From assembly GCF_902713425.1 (NCBI RefSeq), contig NC_081198.1, forward strand, positions 21,621,188 through 21,685,187: a DNA stretch of 64,000 nucleotides, given 5' to 3'. Below the pieces are notes generated by a model. That model did no database searches, had not been told where the DNA came from, and saw only the letters and a list, made by a program, of their open reading frames with translations. This document shows positions 31,788 to 42,872 of the stretch, one piece after another. The first letter of the stretch is position 1; each line of letters starts with the position of its first letter. The DNA is from Acipenser ruthenus (taxonomy: Eukaryota > Chordata > Actinopteri > Acipenseriformes > Acipenseridae). The translations under genes were made by a program, and so were the position numbers.

Positions 31788-32387
31788 GGCGACTTGGCCC
31801 TTGCCCGGGGCCCCCCAGCCCAGACGGCACAGGGGGATTCAAAGGTGGGTGCAAAATTCCAAGCACAAGCAGACCCCCAAAAAACGGGCTGCTGCTTCCA
31901 GAGGGGAAATGTGCAATTTAAGCAGGAGGAAACAAAACAAAGCAAAAACACACACATAACACCAAAAACAAAACATAAACTGGCGGAGTGCGTCTTACAA
32001 ATAGTCATGCCAAGCTGCTATGCTGTGCAAGGTGCCTTGGGTAACTACAACTGTGCCTCGCTGGCTGGCTGGCTTGCTAAGAAGGTCCTGGCATAGGGAC
32101 ATGTTCCACCACACTTGTCTGGTTAGCTGCATGCTCCCAGGAAACAACCTGCTGCTGTCTACATCATCACCACATGTGAATAAAAGAAAGAAAGACAGCA
32201 AGAAAGAAAGAGAGAAAGAAAGAGAGAAAGAGAGAAAGAAAGAGAGAAAGAAAGAAAGAGAGAAAGAAAAAAAAAGAAGTAAAACGGCGGGAAAACTTGC
32301 ATCAACACTGGCACTCTCCCTCCAGCAGGGGAAGACAAAATGCTCACAGGAGAGATCCAGATCTGACTTTGACCAACGTTAGAGAAA

Positions 32388-32402
32388 GGTGTGCACCGTT
32401 CC
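32388..32402 (-). pseudogene. U2 3' stub (U2-9), 15 nt, joined to LINE ORF2
   Basis: Same break as U2-2: 15 nt of U2, two extra bases, then ORF2 interior. Lacks the GGTTTGC change of U2-2. An identical recombinant junction in two places means the segment carrying it was duplicated. Confidence 0.85.
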
Positions 32403-32404
32403 AC

Positions 32405-32920
32405 GTCGTTGCGTGGCCTGCTCCGGTCTACGTCCCTCAGAGCACAATTGAAGTCACCTGACACGATGACGGGTACGTTCCCCAGCAGGAGTGGACGCAG
32501 CTGTGGAAAAAATTGAACTCTTTCGTTTTGGTTAGTGGGTGCGTAGACATTGACCAGTCTGAGGGGAGTGTTGTTGTATGTCACATCCACGCTCAGAATT
32601 CTACCAGGTTCTACCTCCCTGCTGCTGCGGGAGGTAATAAATGGGTTTTTAAACAGGATACCTACTCCGTCGGCTCTGGCTATGTTGGAGCCCGACCAGA
32701 AGGAGTCCCCCAGGGTCCAACTCTCCTTCAGGTCCCTATAATCAGGGCTCGACGAAATACCACACTCCTGCAGAAAGATGAGATCTGCTTTCAAGTTAGC
32801 TAGATAGTTTAGTACATCAAATCTTTTTTGTGTCTCCCTGATGCTCCTGACATTAACAGACACACATATCAGGGCCATCAGGGTAGCTAACAAGAAAAGG
32901 AGTCGCTGCGTCCACCCCAT
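32405..32920 (-). pseudogene. LINE ORF2 N-terminal fragment (K5)
   Basis: ATG at 32920; ends within the APE domain after RPRND. Keeps GDFN; lacks SRID, SDH and all RT motifs. Confidence 0.85.
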
Positions 32921-32925
32921 AGCGA

Positions 32926-34870
32926 CTATGATTGGGAGGTCGGGACACTCTTCCTACTCTTAGCTCTACGCTTGCTTCGAGGGGGCTTGGGCTTATTTGC
33001 AACTCCCATCACCCCTGAGAAGGTACTCACTGCTGCCTCGTCCAAGAAGGCACCGTCTTTATATGCACAGTACGTGGAGTTGTTGGGGCTATTCAACTCC
33101 CCACAAGGTAAGTCTGGTGGAACTTGCTCAGGGCCCCTCGGAACGTGTGGGTCAGCTTTGTCCTGGGGGGGGTTATGACAGACAGCATTCTTTGGCTTTT
33201 ACCGTCTGTTGAATTGGAGCTGTTAGCAGACTTCTGGCTTACCGCGTCCAGGGGTATTCCCATGTCCTCCTGTGCTGTATCTAGGAGGACCTCTAGGGGG
33301 CCCCTGGTTTTGCCCATACAAGGGAGGGGGTCAAGGATGCTTTGAAGGGAGGCCCTTCGCTTGAAGAGGGTCATTGCTACAGAGGTACTGCTGGTCAGGG
33401 AAGGTGTTGACCCCGACCTCTCCCTCGGTGCATTAGTGAACACCTCTTCTGCGAGGTGTGCTAGGGTTTGTGCCAACGACTGGGAAGGCTGGCTGGGGAT
33501 GCCCTGGCTGGCTGCTACCTGCCCACTAGGCGGCAGTGTAGCCGTCCCACTCGCCTCCGTCTCTGCCTGCGAGGGCAAGACTGGGGACTTTGTGTGGACA
33601 TTAGCTGGTTTTGGATCTATGGGGGCCACCTGCAACTTGCTGTCTTTGATCCTGATCTTCTTTCTTTTCCCCCCCTCGTCTCTACCCTTTCTTTTCCCCA
33701 CCCTCTGCTGGTTCTTCACTCCCTTCCCCTCCTTCTCACTCTCACTTTCACTGTCGCTTTTGCTTTCCTCCCCCACGGACTCAATCCTTATGGCGTCATA
33801 ACGAGAGCCGAGGGGGAGTGCTGGCGCTGAGAGGGCCCTACTCAGGGGGGGGGCGCTGCTGGGTCCGGGCTCCCTCCCTGCCTCGTGTTCTGCATCAGAG
33901 GAGCTACTGGAGGAGCTAGTGGAGTGGCTGTTGTACTCTCTCTCTGGGCTGGGGGAAGGGGTCCTCGTAAAACGGGACATGTCTCGGGGGCGGGGGGGTG
34001 AGGGGGTGCTGGTGATGATGGTGGTGCTGGAGTCTGGGTCTTGGATACTGTTGGTGGTGATGTGGACTGATCTTTGTTACTTGCTCCCTCTTCCTGCTCA
34101 GGCCTAGGCTTGTTCATGTTTGCCTTGCTGGCTCTGGCCATGTTGGCATAGGAAGAGGGGCAGTCCTTAAACAGGTGCCCCTTCTTTCCACACAAATTGC
34201 ACTGCCTCTCTTCTCTGCAGTGGCTGGTCTCGTGGGGGGCGCCGCAGTTCCTGCACTTGACTACAGTACACGCGGCCGTCAGGTGTCCTAATTCCCCACA
34301 TTTCCTGCAGAGTTTTGGCATCCCATTATAGAATATCAGCCCTCTGTTGGGCCCTAACACTATGGAGTTTGGAATGTGGCGGACGCCTCCAATGCCCGAT
34401 GGATCAACATTAAGGCGTACCAGCCACTTTCTGGCTCCTGTCCAAACCCCATCTTCATCTGTAATTTTCCTCCCTTCTGATGACACCCTCCCATAGCGGT
34501 TAAGCCATGTTGTAATATCATAGTCGCTAACAGCCTCATTGAAAAATTGGACAGTAACAACTTTCATTTCTCTGTCTGTCAGTGCATCCACACAAAATTC
34601 TTTGTATGGAGCGAGATATTTATTCTCCCCCCAAAAGGACCACATTTCTTGTAACTTTTGGGGGTTCCTAAAACTGACCTCAAACACTTCCTTAAGCCCT
34701 GGCAATTTCACCAAACAATTCAAGTCAGAAGGGGAAAAACCCATACCCCTCTGAAGAATGGTCCGGCTGAACTCCAGTCTCGTCAGTCCTGGTTCCGTTT
34801 CATCTTGCTTGTTTCTTGTGAAGCGCACCGCATTGTGCCTCCTGGTTTCCTGGGTTGGCCGGAACGCCAT
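32926..34870 (-). pseudogene. LINE ORF1 (K5), frameshifted
   Basis: 342 aa open from 34870 with all three knuckles complete, then the five-G run at 34002-34006 shifts the frame; the C-terminal region is open from 33980 to 33093, with an eight-base C-run at 33165-33172. Copy-specific changes include V179I in the GLVFYNG segment. Confidence 0.82.
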
Positions 34871-35608
34871 CCTTCAGCTGGCTCCTCCGATTGGGGTGGG
34901 AGAAGCCTCTGGACGTCCGGGTTGTCTCTCTCTACGGAAAAGAGACAACGTAAGCAGCAAATCTGGGCAGTTGAAGGAACTATTACTTTAGTCCCTGAGG
35001 AGATGGTCGCCTCGCAAGAGGGACCCCCTCCCCAGGTGAACGGTGTCCTTCCCTGGCGGAGTAGGGGGCGCTGCTTGGCACCGAGACCACGTAGGAAGAA
35101 TCGTGGCTGTGACACCTCCTCGGGGTCCGGGGCCGCCCTCTGCTCCTCCCAGATGGCGCCCTCTGCTGGGCGCCTGCTGCTCTCTCGGTCTGGATCTCGA
35201 TTACAATCAAGGGCTGGGGATGAGGTCGTCTAGGTCATCAAAGGGTCCTCAAAGGTCGTCTGGATGGTAGGTCCTCCTTCTCTCTAACTCCAGGAACGTC
35301 TGGAAAAGCCGGAACCGCCTGAAAAAGAAAAAAACGGGAACCGCCTGAAAAAGAAAAAACTACTCTCAACAGTCAACAAAATCTTGAAAGACCCTCGGCC
35401 TGGATTGGGCAAGCCAAAACCAGACTGAGCATTAGTCTTCCAAAAAGTTGCCGAGCTGAAGAAAGCCAGTCAAAAATAAAAAAAAATTCTGTTCCTCCTC
35501 ACCCGAACAAACCTCTCACAGACCCTCGGAGGGAGCGGGCAATGCCACTACCCTCTAAGCCTTAGTCTTAGAAAGATTTATTCGAACTGAAGAGAAGCCA
35601 GAGTATAT
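34871..35608 (-). promoter_or_regulatory. Keno-like 5' UTR (K5)
   Basis: Leader of K5; CTCF-like motifs at about 35058-35071 and 35156-35169. One base change between them (GACACCTCC for GACGCCTCC). Confidence 0.6.
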
Positions 35609-35903
35609 GGCTGGCTAAGAAGGACCTGGCATAGGGACATGTTCCACCACACTTGTCTGGTTAGCTGCATGCTCCCAGGAAACAAACTGCTGCTGTCTAC
35701 ATCATCATCACATGTGAATAAAAGAAAGAAAGACAGCAAGAAAGAAAGAGAGAAAGAAAGAGAAAGAAAGAAAGAGAGAAAGAAAAAAAAAGAAGTAAAA
35801 CGGCGGGAAAACTTGCATCAACACTGGCACTCTCCCTCCAGCAGGGGTAGACAAAATGCTCACAGGAGAGATCCAGATCTGACTTTGACCAACGTTAGAG
35901 AAA

Positions 35904-36092
35904 GGTGTGCACCGTTCCCGGAGGTACTGCAATACCGGGCCGATGCGTGGAGTGGACGGAGCAAGCCCCTGTTCCATCTCCCGATTCCAAAAATCAATTT
36001 AATATATGGTCCCCTGATAGGGGACGTATCAGATATTAAACTGATAAGAACAGATACTACACTTGATCTTAGCCAAAAGGCCGAGAAGCGAT
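35904..36092 (-). ncRNA. RNU2: U2 snRNA gene (U2-10), complete
   Basis: 189 nt, consensus. Shares the upstream CCCAGACGG variant with U2-8 only, linking the two. Confidence 0.96.
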
Positions 36093-36691
36093 GGCGACTT
36101 GGCCCTTGCCCGGGGCCCCCCAGCCCAGACGGCACAGGGGGATTCAAAGGTGGGTGCAAAATTCCAAGCACAAGCAGACCCCCAAAAAACGGGCTGCTGC
36201 TTCCAGAGGGGAAATGTGCAATTTAAGCAGGAGAAAACAAAACAAAGCAAAAACACACACATAACACCAAAAACAAAACATAAACTGGCGGAGTGCGTCT
36301 TACAAATAGTCATGCCAAGCTGCTATGCTGTGCAAGGTGCCTTGGGTAACTACAACTGTGCCTCGCTGGCTGGCTGGCTTGCTAAGAAGGTCCTGGCATA
36401 GGGACATGCTCCACCACACTTGTCTGGTTAGCTGCATGCTCCCAGGAAACAACCTGCTGCTGTCTACATCATCACCACATGTGAATAAAAGAAAGAAAGA
36501 CAGCAAGAAAGAAAGAGAGAAAGAAAGAGAGAAAGAGAGAAAGAAAGAGAGAAAGAAAGAAAGAGAGAAAGAAAAAAAAGAAGTAAAACGGCGGGAAAAC
36601 TTGCATCAACACTGGCACTCTCCCTCCAGCAGGGGTAGACAAAATGCTCACAGGAGAGATCCAGATCTGACTTTGACCAACGTTAGAGAAA

Positions 36692-36827
36692 GGTGTGCAC
36701 CGTTCCCGGAGGTACTGCAATACCGGGCCGATGCGTGGAGTGGACGGAGCAAGCCCCTGTTCCATCTCCCGATTCCAAAAATCAATTTAATATATGGTCC
36801 CCTGATAGCGGACGTATCAGATATTAA
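36692..36827 (-). pseudogene. U2 gene U2-11, interrupted after nt 53 by K6
   Basis: Nt 54-189. Carries a stem IIa change (GATAGCGG for GATAGGGG on the plus strand) that would break a pair, as a dead copy may. Confidence 0.95.
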
Positions 36828-37477
36828 TACTCTTTTATTGAGATTTTACATTTTTTACATTTACACCCATTCGTTTTTTTCATTCATTTTACATTTCTTT
36901 TAAAGATGACATTCATGCATACAGACATACATTTTGTTTTAAAAGCATTTAAAATACATTTAAAAACACCAAGACAATTGTGCTTTGTACATGGTTAAAA
37001 CAGACACAGATTAAAATCAACATGAAAAAAACCTGTGCTGCTTTAAAAGTGACTGGAAAAAAAGAACCATCTATAAAAAACCAGTGTTTGTGAGGGCCGG
37101 GGAGTGCTCTCTAAAAAAGTTCAAAAGTGAACATAAAACTAGATCTAAAACAGGGACAGGGGAAAAGGGACAGTGTATAGAACAGTGAGTTAAAATTCTA
37201 AAATTTTAAAACACTTAAAATGTAACTTTTAATAGTTTACATTAAAAATCTTAAAGATACATAAAACAAAACAAAACAAAATCAAATAAAACATTCAACG
37301 TAAATCAAATAAAAGTCAATAAAACTGAAACAAAAAGACTACATAAAACCAGGGCACCGTTGAAAAAACGGTCATGCCAGCTAAAAAGGGCGGAATGCTG
37401 GCATGACAAAATAAATAAAAGGCTTAGCGGTGCCCCGTAGTCCCGCTCCTAGGAGCTAGCGGTTCCAGTTTTTTCCT
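36828..37477 (-). other. Keno-like 3' UTR (K6)
   Basis: 650 bp, A+T-rich, with an AACAAAACAAAACAAA tract and the structured segment at 37352-37435 close to ORF2. The 3' terminus on the minus strand reads AATAAAAGAGTA, so a polyadenylation-type hexamer sits 6 nt from the end without a poly(A) tract. Confidence 0.8.
37352..37435 (-). other. Nested inverted repeat in Keno-like 3' UTR
   Basis: Outer arms GGGCACCG (37352-37359) and CGGTGCCC (37428-37435) enclose inner arms TCATGCCAGC (37372-37381) and GCTGGCATGA (37397-37406); ACCGTT and AACGGT beside them can form a third small hairpin in competition with the outer stem. Present in K3, K4, K7 and K8. A candidate RNA structure, for example for RT recognition; function is inferred. 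Confidence 0.75.
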
Positions 37478-40400
37478 TTATTCCATCTTCACGTCCTGAA
37501 GTCCGGCGATCCTCCACTCCGCGCAGGCCTTGTCCTTCCCGAGGGTCCGGATGTCCAGAATTACAAAGTCCTTGATAAGAGTTTGTGCCCTTCTGGTCGT
37601 GGTGATAGTGTCTAGCTCCTGCTTGTGATAGACACAGACGTTACAGCCTTCCCACAGGATCTGCTTGACAACATTGATGACACGCCAAACGCACTTAGCT
37701 GTGCTGGTAGCGATTCCTCCCGCAGGCCCATAGAGCACAGTCTCAGCGGTCATCTTGGCCGTGTCAGCAAACCTGTTTAGGAAGACAGAGACAGAGAGCC
37801 AGACACTGCCAGCCACATCACACTCCCAGAAGATATGGGCTGGTGTTTCTCTCTTGCGGCACTTTGCATAGGGGCATGTTTCTACTTGGGCTAGTCCCCT
37901 CCTGAACATGAACGCTCGAGTGGGGAGTGCACTGTGGACGGTGTTCCATGCTATATCCTTCTGGACATTACTGAGGCAGCTGTGAGACACATTCTCCCAG
38001 ATTTTTTGGCTTTGGGTGAGGGAGAAAGTAGCTACTTTTTCAATTTCCTGGGAACCGGCAAGATATTTAGTTACAGCCTTGTATTCCCAGGAGGCCAATT
38101 TTGCTTTATCTAAGCCCAATTTATATATAGTGTCCCTTAAGGTTCTATAATACAATGGGGGGTCCCAGGAGTACGGCACGGTGTTATCAATAGTGCAGAG
38201 GCCCAAGGCCCTGAGACAGGTGGCAAAATAGAAACGATTCATGTAACATACCTTCCTGTCCAGGGCCTGGATGTTCTTGATAGTTTGCGTGAGCCCCTGC
38301 ACTCGGGTGAGCTGCACAACGTCCGGGACCCCCTTACCTCCCTTCTTGTCGGCTTTACTCAGGGTGGCTCGCTTTACCCTCTCCATCTTGCTGCCCCAGA
38401 TAAAGCGGTGGATAATGCGGTCCACCACTTTTTTGGTGGTCCTGTCTGGGGGAAAGATTTTTCCTACATAAGAGAGGATGGGGAACAGTATAGACTTGGT
38501 TATTAATACTCTACCCGTCATTGTTAAGGATCTTGTGCTCCATCCGCCAATCTTTTTACGGACCTGGTTAATGGCCGCCGTCCAGCTCTGGGCCCCCGAG
38601 CTATTGTTCTCGAAAATGAGGCCCAGAATCTTGATTTTGTCCTTTTTGACAGGGTACATGTCCGACAGTTCCCTATCTACCTGCCAATTTTTAGACACGT
38701 AGACTTCGCTCTTGGACTTATTAATCACTGCCCCGGTCGCCGTGCAGTACTTCTCAAGGATATTACTAATCCGAGGTACCGACGATGTGTTGGTGCAAAT
38801 GAGTGACACATCGTCCATATATGCTGTTGTTTTGACCTGGACCCCGTTGGATCCAGGCAGCTGGAAACCAGTTATATTGGTATCCCTACGAATTGCCTGC
38901 AGGAGGGGTTCAATGCACACGACATATAGCAGTGGGGATAGTGGGCAACCCTGTCTGACCCCTGACTGGATAGATATTTTACCAGTCAGGTGCCTGTTCA
39001 CCAAGACTCGGGTACTAATGTTTGTATATATGGTTTTAACCCACTCCCTAAGTCCAGGAGCGAATTTCATCTGGTCCATCACTTTGTACATATATTCATG
39101 GCTTACCCTATCGAACGCCTTCTCCTGGTCAAGGTTGAACAGGCAGAGGGGATGGTTCCGTTCTCTAGAATAAGCCAGAATGTCCCTTGTTAACATTAAA
39201 ATATCCGTGATGGACCTCCCTGGGACGCCACAAGCCTGGTCGGGGCCAATGACCAAAGGGAGGTGTACTTGTAGCCGGAGCATCAGAGCTTTGGCTAGTA
39301 TCTTGTAATCCACGCAAAGGAGGCTGATTGGGCGCCAATTCCGTAGATCTTTAACTTCCCCTTTCTTATGAAGGAGAGTAATTACACTCTCCCGCATAGA
39401 AGGGCCCAACCGCTTCTCCCTGTAGACCGCTCTGTAGACCTCCGCTAAATGGACTTTTAGCATGTCCCAAAAAAGATGGTAATACTCACCCGGGATGCCA
39501 TCTGGACCTGGCGTCTTACCGGTGTTCATGGTCTTAACCGCCTGGGTGAGCTCCTCCAGCGTGAGTTCTGGGTCCTTCTCCTCCTCCTCGTCGTCCCGCA
39601 CTGAGTCAGGCTCCAACTGGCTCAGGAACCACTCTATCAGGGTGTCATCTGTAGCTTTGATGTTATATAGGTCCCTATAGAAGTTCTCTACCACTTTTTT
39701 CACTCCCTCACTATCCTCTACTATCCTCCCCCTGCTGTCGAGCATGGAGGACATCAAGTGCCGCTTCTCCCTCGTTTTCTGGAAGAAGAAGCGAGTACAC
39801 TTTTCGTCTTCCTCCATTTTTTGCACTTTTGCATTGTGCATGACCTTTCGTTGTTCCTCCCTACAAAGCACTGAAAGATCTAGCTTGGTCTGGGCTATCT
39901 CGTCGCTTACAGGGAACCCCCGAAGCTGAAGCAGGCTCAGACACTGGAGGGCAGCATTCAGGTGTTTATATTTGGCCCTCCTTTCTTTTGCTTTCCTCTT
40001 GCCTGCTGCTATGAAATAACCCTTAGTTCTGATTTTGACCATCTCCCACCACTCTATAGGGGAGTTGAATAGGTCACGCAAAGTGGTCCACTCAACAAGC
40101 CTGCTCTTATAGGCTGCAGCTATGGAGGGGTCATTGAGTAAGGAGGTGTTTAATTTCCAGACCCCTGACCCCATCTGGGAGGTCTGAGGGACCTGCAATG
40201 TTACCTGCAGGAGCCTATGGTCAGAGAAGAAGACGGCCTGGGTGTCTACTGCCGTCTTCGTAAGGGAGCTGGTATGCAGGACGAGATCTATACGGGAGAA
40301 GGAGGTCCCAGATGAGCTCACCCAGGTAAAGGGAGGCACCAGGTCCTTACCTGCATCACACAGGGAGAAATCAGATATTACGGAGGACAAAACTCTACTA

Positions 40401-40921
40401 GAGCGGTCGTTGCGTGGCCTGCTCCGGTCTACGTCCCTCAGAGCACAATTGAAGTCACCTGACACGATGACGGGTACGTTCCCCAGCAGGAGTGGACGCA
40501 GCTGTGGAAAAAATTGAACTCTTTCGTTTTGGTTAGTGGGTGCGTAGACATTGACCAGTCTGAGGGGAGTTTTGTTGTATGTCACATCCACGCTCAGAAT
40601 TCTACCAGGTTCTACCTCCCTGCTGCTGCGGGAGGTAATAAATGGGTTTTTAAACAGGATACCTACTCCGTCGGCTCTGGCTATGTTGGAGCCCGACCAG
40701 AAGGAGTCCCCCAGGGTCCAACTCTCCTTCAGGTCCCTATAATCAGGGCTCGACGAAATACCACACTCCTGCAGAAAGATGAGATCTGCTTTCAAGTTAG
40801 CTAGATAGTTTAGTACATCAAATCTTTTTTGTGTCTCCCTGATGCTCCTGACATTAACAGACACACATATCAGGGCCATCAGGGTAGCTAACAAGAAAAG
40901 GAGTCGCTGCGTCCACCCCAT
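37478..40921 (-). CDS. LINE ORF2 (K6), intact
   Basis: 1147 aa with all APE, RT and CCHC residues listed for K4. Copy-specific residues: K117 (YNKTP), N264 (LLNDPS), Cys in EGCNVCVYH, E430. None touches a catalytic motif, so the protein could be active. Confidence 0.92.
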   Translation of the reverse strand: MGWTQRLLFLLATLMALICVSVNVRSIRETQKRFDVLNYLANLKADLIFLQECGISSSPDYRDLKESWTLGDSFWSGSNIARADGVGILFKNPFITSRSSREVEPGRILSVDVTYNKTPLRLVNVYAPTNQNERVQFFPQLRPLLLGNVPVIVSGDFNCALRDVDRSRPRNDRSSRVLSSVISDFSLCDAGKDLVPPFTWVSSSGTSFSRIDLVLHTSSLTKTAVDTQAVFFSDHRLLQVTLQVPQTSQMGSGVWKLNTSLLNDPSIAAAYKSRLVEWTTLRDLFNSPIEWWEMVKIRTKGYFIAAGKRKAKERRAKYKHLNAALQCLSLLQLRGFPVSDEIAQTKLDLSVLCREEQRKVMHNAKVQKMEEDEKCTRFFFQKTREKRHLMSSMLDSRGRIVEDSEGVKKVVENFYRDLYNIKATDDTLIEWFLSQLEPDSVRDDEEEEKDPELTLEELTQAVKTMNTGKTPGPDGIPGEYYHLFWDMLKVHLAEVYRAVYREKRLGPSMRESVITLLHKKGEVKDLRNWRPISLLCVDYKILAKALMLRLQVHLPLVIGPDQACGVPGRSITDILMLTRDILAYSRERNHPLCLFNLDQEKAFDRVSHEYMYKVMDQMKFAPGLREWVKTIYTNISTRVLVNRHLTGKISIQSGVRQGCPLSPLLYVVCIEPLLQAIRRDTNITGFQLPGSNGVQVKTTAYMDDVSLICTNTSSVPRISNILEKYCTATGAVINKSKSEVYVSKNWQVDRELSDMYPVKKDKIKILGLIFENNSSGAQSWTAAINQVRKKIGGWSTRSLTMTGRVLITKSILFPILSYVGKIFPPDRTTKKVVDRIIHRFIWGSKMERVKRATLSKADKKGGKGVPDVVQLTRVQGLTQTIKNIQALDRKVCYMNRFYFATCLRALGLCTIDNTVPYSWDPPLYYRTLRDTIYKLGLDKAKLASWEYKAVTKYLAGSQEIEKVATFSLTQSQKIWENVSHSCLSNVQKDIAWNTVHSALPTRAFMFRRGLAQVETCPYAKCRKRETPAHIFWECDVAGSVWLSVSVFLNRFADTAKMTAETVLYGPAGGIATSTAKCVWRVINVVKQILWEGCNVCVYHKQELDTITTTRRAQTLIKDFVILDIRTLGKDKACAEWRIAGLQDVKME

Positions 40922-40926
40922 AGCGA

Positions 40927-42872
40927 CTATGATTGGGAGGTCGGGACACTCTTCCTACTCTTAGCTCTACGCTTGCTTCGAGGGGGCTTGGGCTTATTTG
41001 CAACTCCCATCACCCCTGAGAAGGTACTCACTGCTGCCTCGTCCAAGAAGGCACCGTCTTTATATGCACAGTACGTGGAGTTGTTGGGGCTATTCAACTC
41101 CCCACAAGGTAAGTCTGGTGGAACTTGCTCAGGGCCCCTCGGAACGTGTGGGTCAGCTTTGTCCTGGGGGGGTTATGACAGACAGCATTCTTTGGCTGTT
41201 ACCGTCTGTTGAATTGGAGCTGTTAGCAGACTTCTGGCTTACCGCGTCCAGGGGTATTCCCATGTCCTCCAGTGCTGTATCTAGGAGGACCTCTAGGGGG
41301 CCCCTGGTTTTGCCCATACAAGGGAGGGGGTCAAGGATGCTTTGAAGGGAGGCCCTTCGCTTGAAGAGGGTCATTGCTACCGAGGTACTGCTGGTCAGGG
41401 AAGGTGTTGACCCCGACCTCTCCCTCGGTGCATTAGTGAACACCTCTTCTGCGAGGTGTGCTAGGGTTTGTGCCAACGACTGGGAAGGCTGGCTGGGGAT
41501 GCCCTGGCTGGCTGCTACCTGCCCACTAGGCGGCAGTGTAGCCGTCCCACTCGCCTCCGTCTCTGCCTGCGAGGGCAAGACTGGGGACTTTGTGTGGACA
41601 TTAGCTGGTTTTGGATCTATGGGGGCCACCTGCAACTTGCTGTCTTTGATCCTGATCTTCTTTCTTTTCCCCCCCCTCGTCTCTACCCTTTCTTTTCCCC
41701 ACCCTCTGCTGGTTCTTCACTCCCTTCCCCTCCTTCTCACTCTCACTTTCACTGTCGCTTTCGCTTTCCTCCCCCACGGACTCAATCCTTATGGCGTCAT
41801 AACGAGAGCCGAGGGGGAGTGCTGGCGCTGAGAGGGCCCTACTCAGGGGGGGGCCGCTGCTGGGTCCGGGCTCCCTCCCTGCCTCGTGTTCTGCATCAGA
41901 GGAGCTACTGGAGGAGCTAGTGGAGTGGCTGTTGTACTCTCTCTCTGGGCTGGGGGAAGGGGTCCTCGTAAAACGGGACATGTCTCGGGGGCGGGGGGGT
42001 GAGGGGGGTGCTGGTGATGATGGTGGTGCTGGAGTCTGGGTCTTGGATACTGTTGGTGGTGATGTGGACTGATCTTTGTTACTTGCTCCCTCTTCCTGCT
42101 CAGGCCTAGGCTTGTTCATGTTTGCCTTGCTGGCTCTGGCCATGTTGGCATAGGAAGAGGGGCAGTCCTTAAACAGGTGCCCCTTCTTTCCACACAAATT
42201 GCACTGCCTCTCTTCTCTGCAGTGGCTGGTCTCGTTGGGGGCGCCGCAGTTCCTGCACTTGACTACAGTACACGCGGCCGCCAGGTGTCCTAATTCCCCA
42301 CATTTCCTGCAGAGTTTTGGCATCCCATTATAGAATACCAGCCCTCTGTTGGGCCCTAACACTATGGAGTTTGGAATGTGGCGGACGCCTCCAATGCCCG
42401 ATGGATCAACATTAAGGCGTACCAGCCACTTTCTGGCTCCTGTCCAAACCCCATCTTCGTCTGTAATTTTCCTCCCTTCTGATGACACCCTCCCATAGCG
42501 GTTAAGCCATGTTGTAATATCATAGTCGCTAACAGCCTCATTGAAAAATTGGACAGTAACAACTTTCATTTCTCTGTCTGTCAGTGCATCCACACAAAAT
42601 TCTTTGTATGGAGCGAGATATTTATTCTCCCCCCAAAAGGACCACATTTCTTGTAACTTTTGGGGGTTCCTAAAACTGACCTCAAACACTTCCTTAAGCC
42701 CTGGCAATTTCACCAAACAATTCAAGTCAGAAGGGGAAAAACCCATACCCCTCTGAAGAATGGTCCGGCTGAACTCCAGTCTCGTCAGTCCTGGTTCCGT
42801 TTCATCTTGCTTGTTTCTTGTGAAGCGCACCGCATTGTGCCTCCTGGTTTCCTGGGTTGGCCGGAACGCCAT
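40927..42872 (-). pseudogene. LINE ORF1 (K6), frameshifted late
   Basis: Open from 42872 for 423 aa through three complete knuckles, a Pro-rich hinge, and a Ser-rich run (SSSSSSSD) into a Glu/Lys-rich segment. An eight-C run near 41670 (seven in K3) shifts the frame; the rest is open from 41635 to 41153, where a seven-base C-run at 41166-41172 gives TPPGQS. The conserved tail in the third frame (NKPKPPRSKRRAKSRK...) runs to the TAG at 40927-40929. Confidence 0.85.

Larger units (their letters stand above)
31305..32402 (-). other. U2 array block 4 (U2-8 and U2-9 stub)
   Basis: Counterpart of 1653-2750. (GAAA)n at about 31416-31490, with two interruptions (GAAATAAAG, GAAAGACAAAA), and 32180-32278. 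No protein gene. Confidence 0.85.
32403..35608 (-). mobile_element. Keno-like LINE, copy K5 (3'-truncated)
   Basis: Twin of K2: 5' UTR, ORF1, and the first ~172 codons of ORF2. 5' junction at 35608/35609. No 3' UTR. Confidence 0.85.
35609..36827 (-). other. U2 array block 5 (U2-10 and interrupted U2-11)
   Basis: Counterpart of 5958-7949, one unit shorter. (GAAA)n at about 35720-35794 and 36487-36582. One change in the spacer (GACATGCTCC for GACATGTTCC). No protein gene. Confidence 0.85.
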
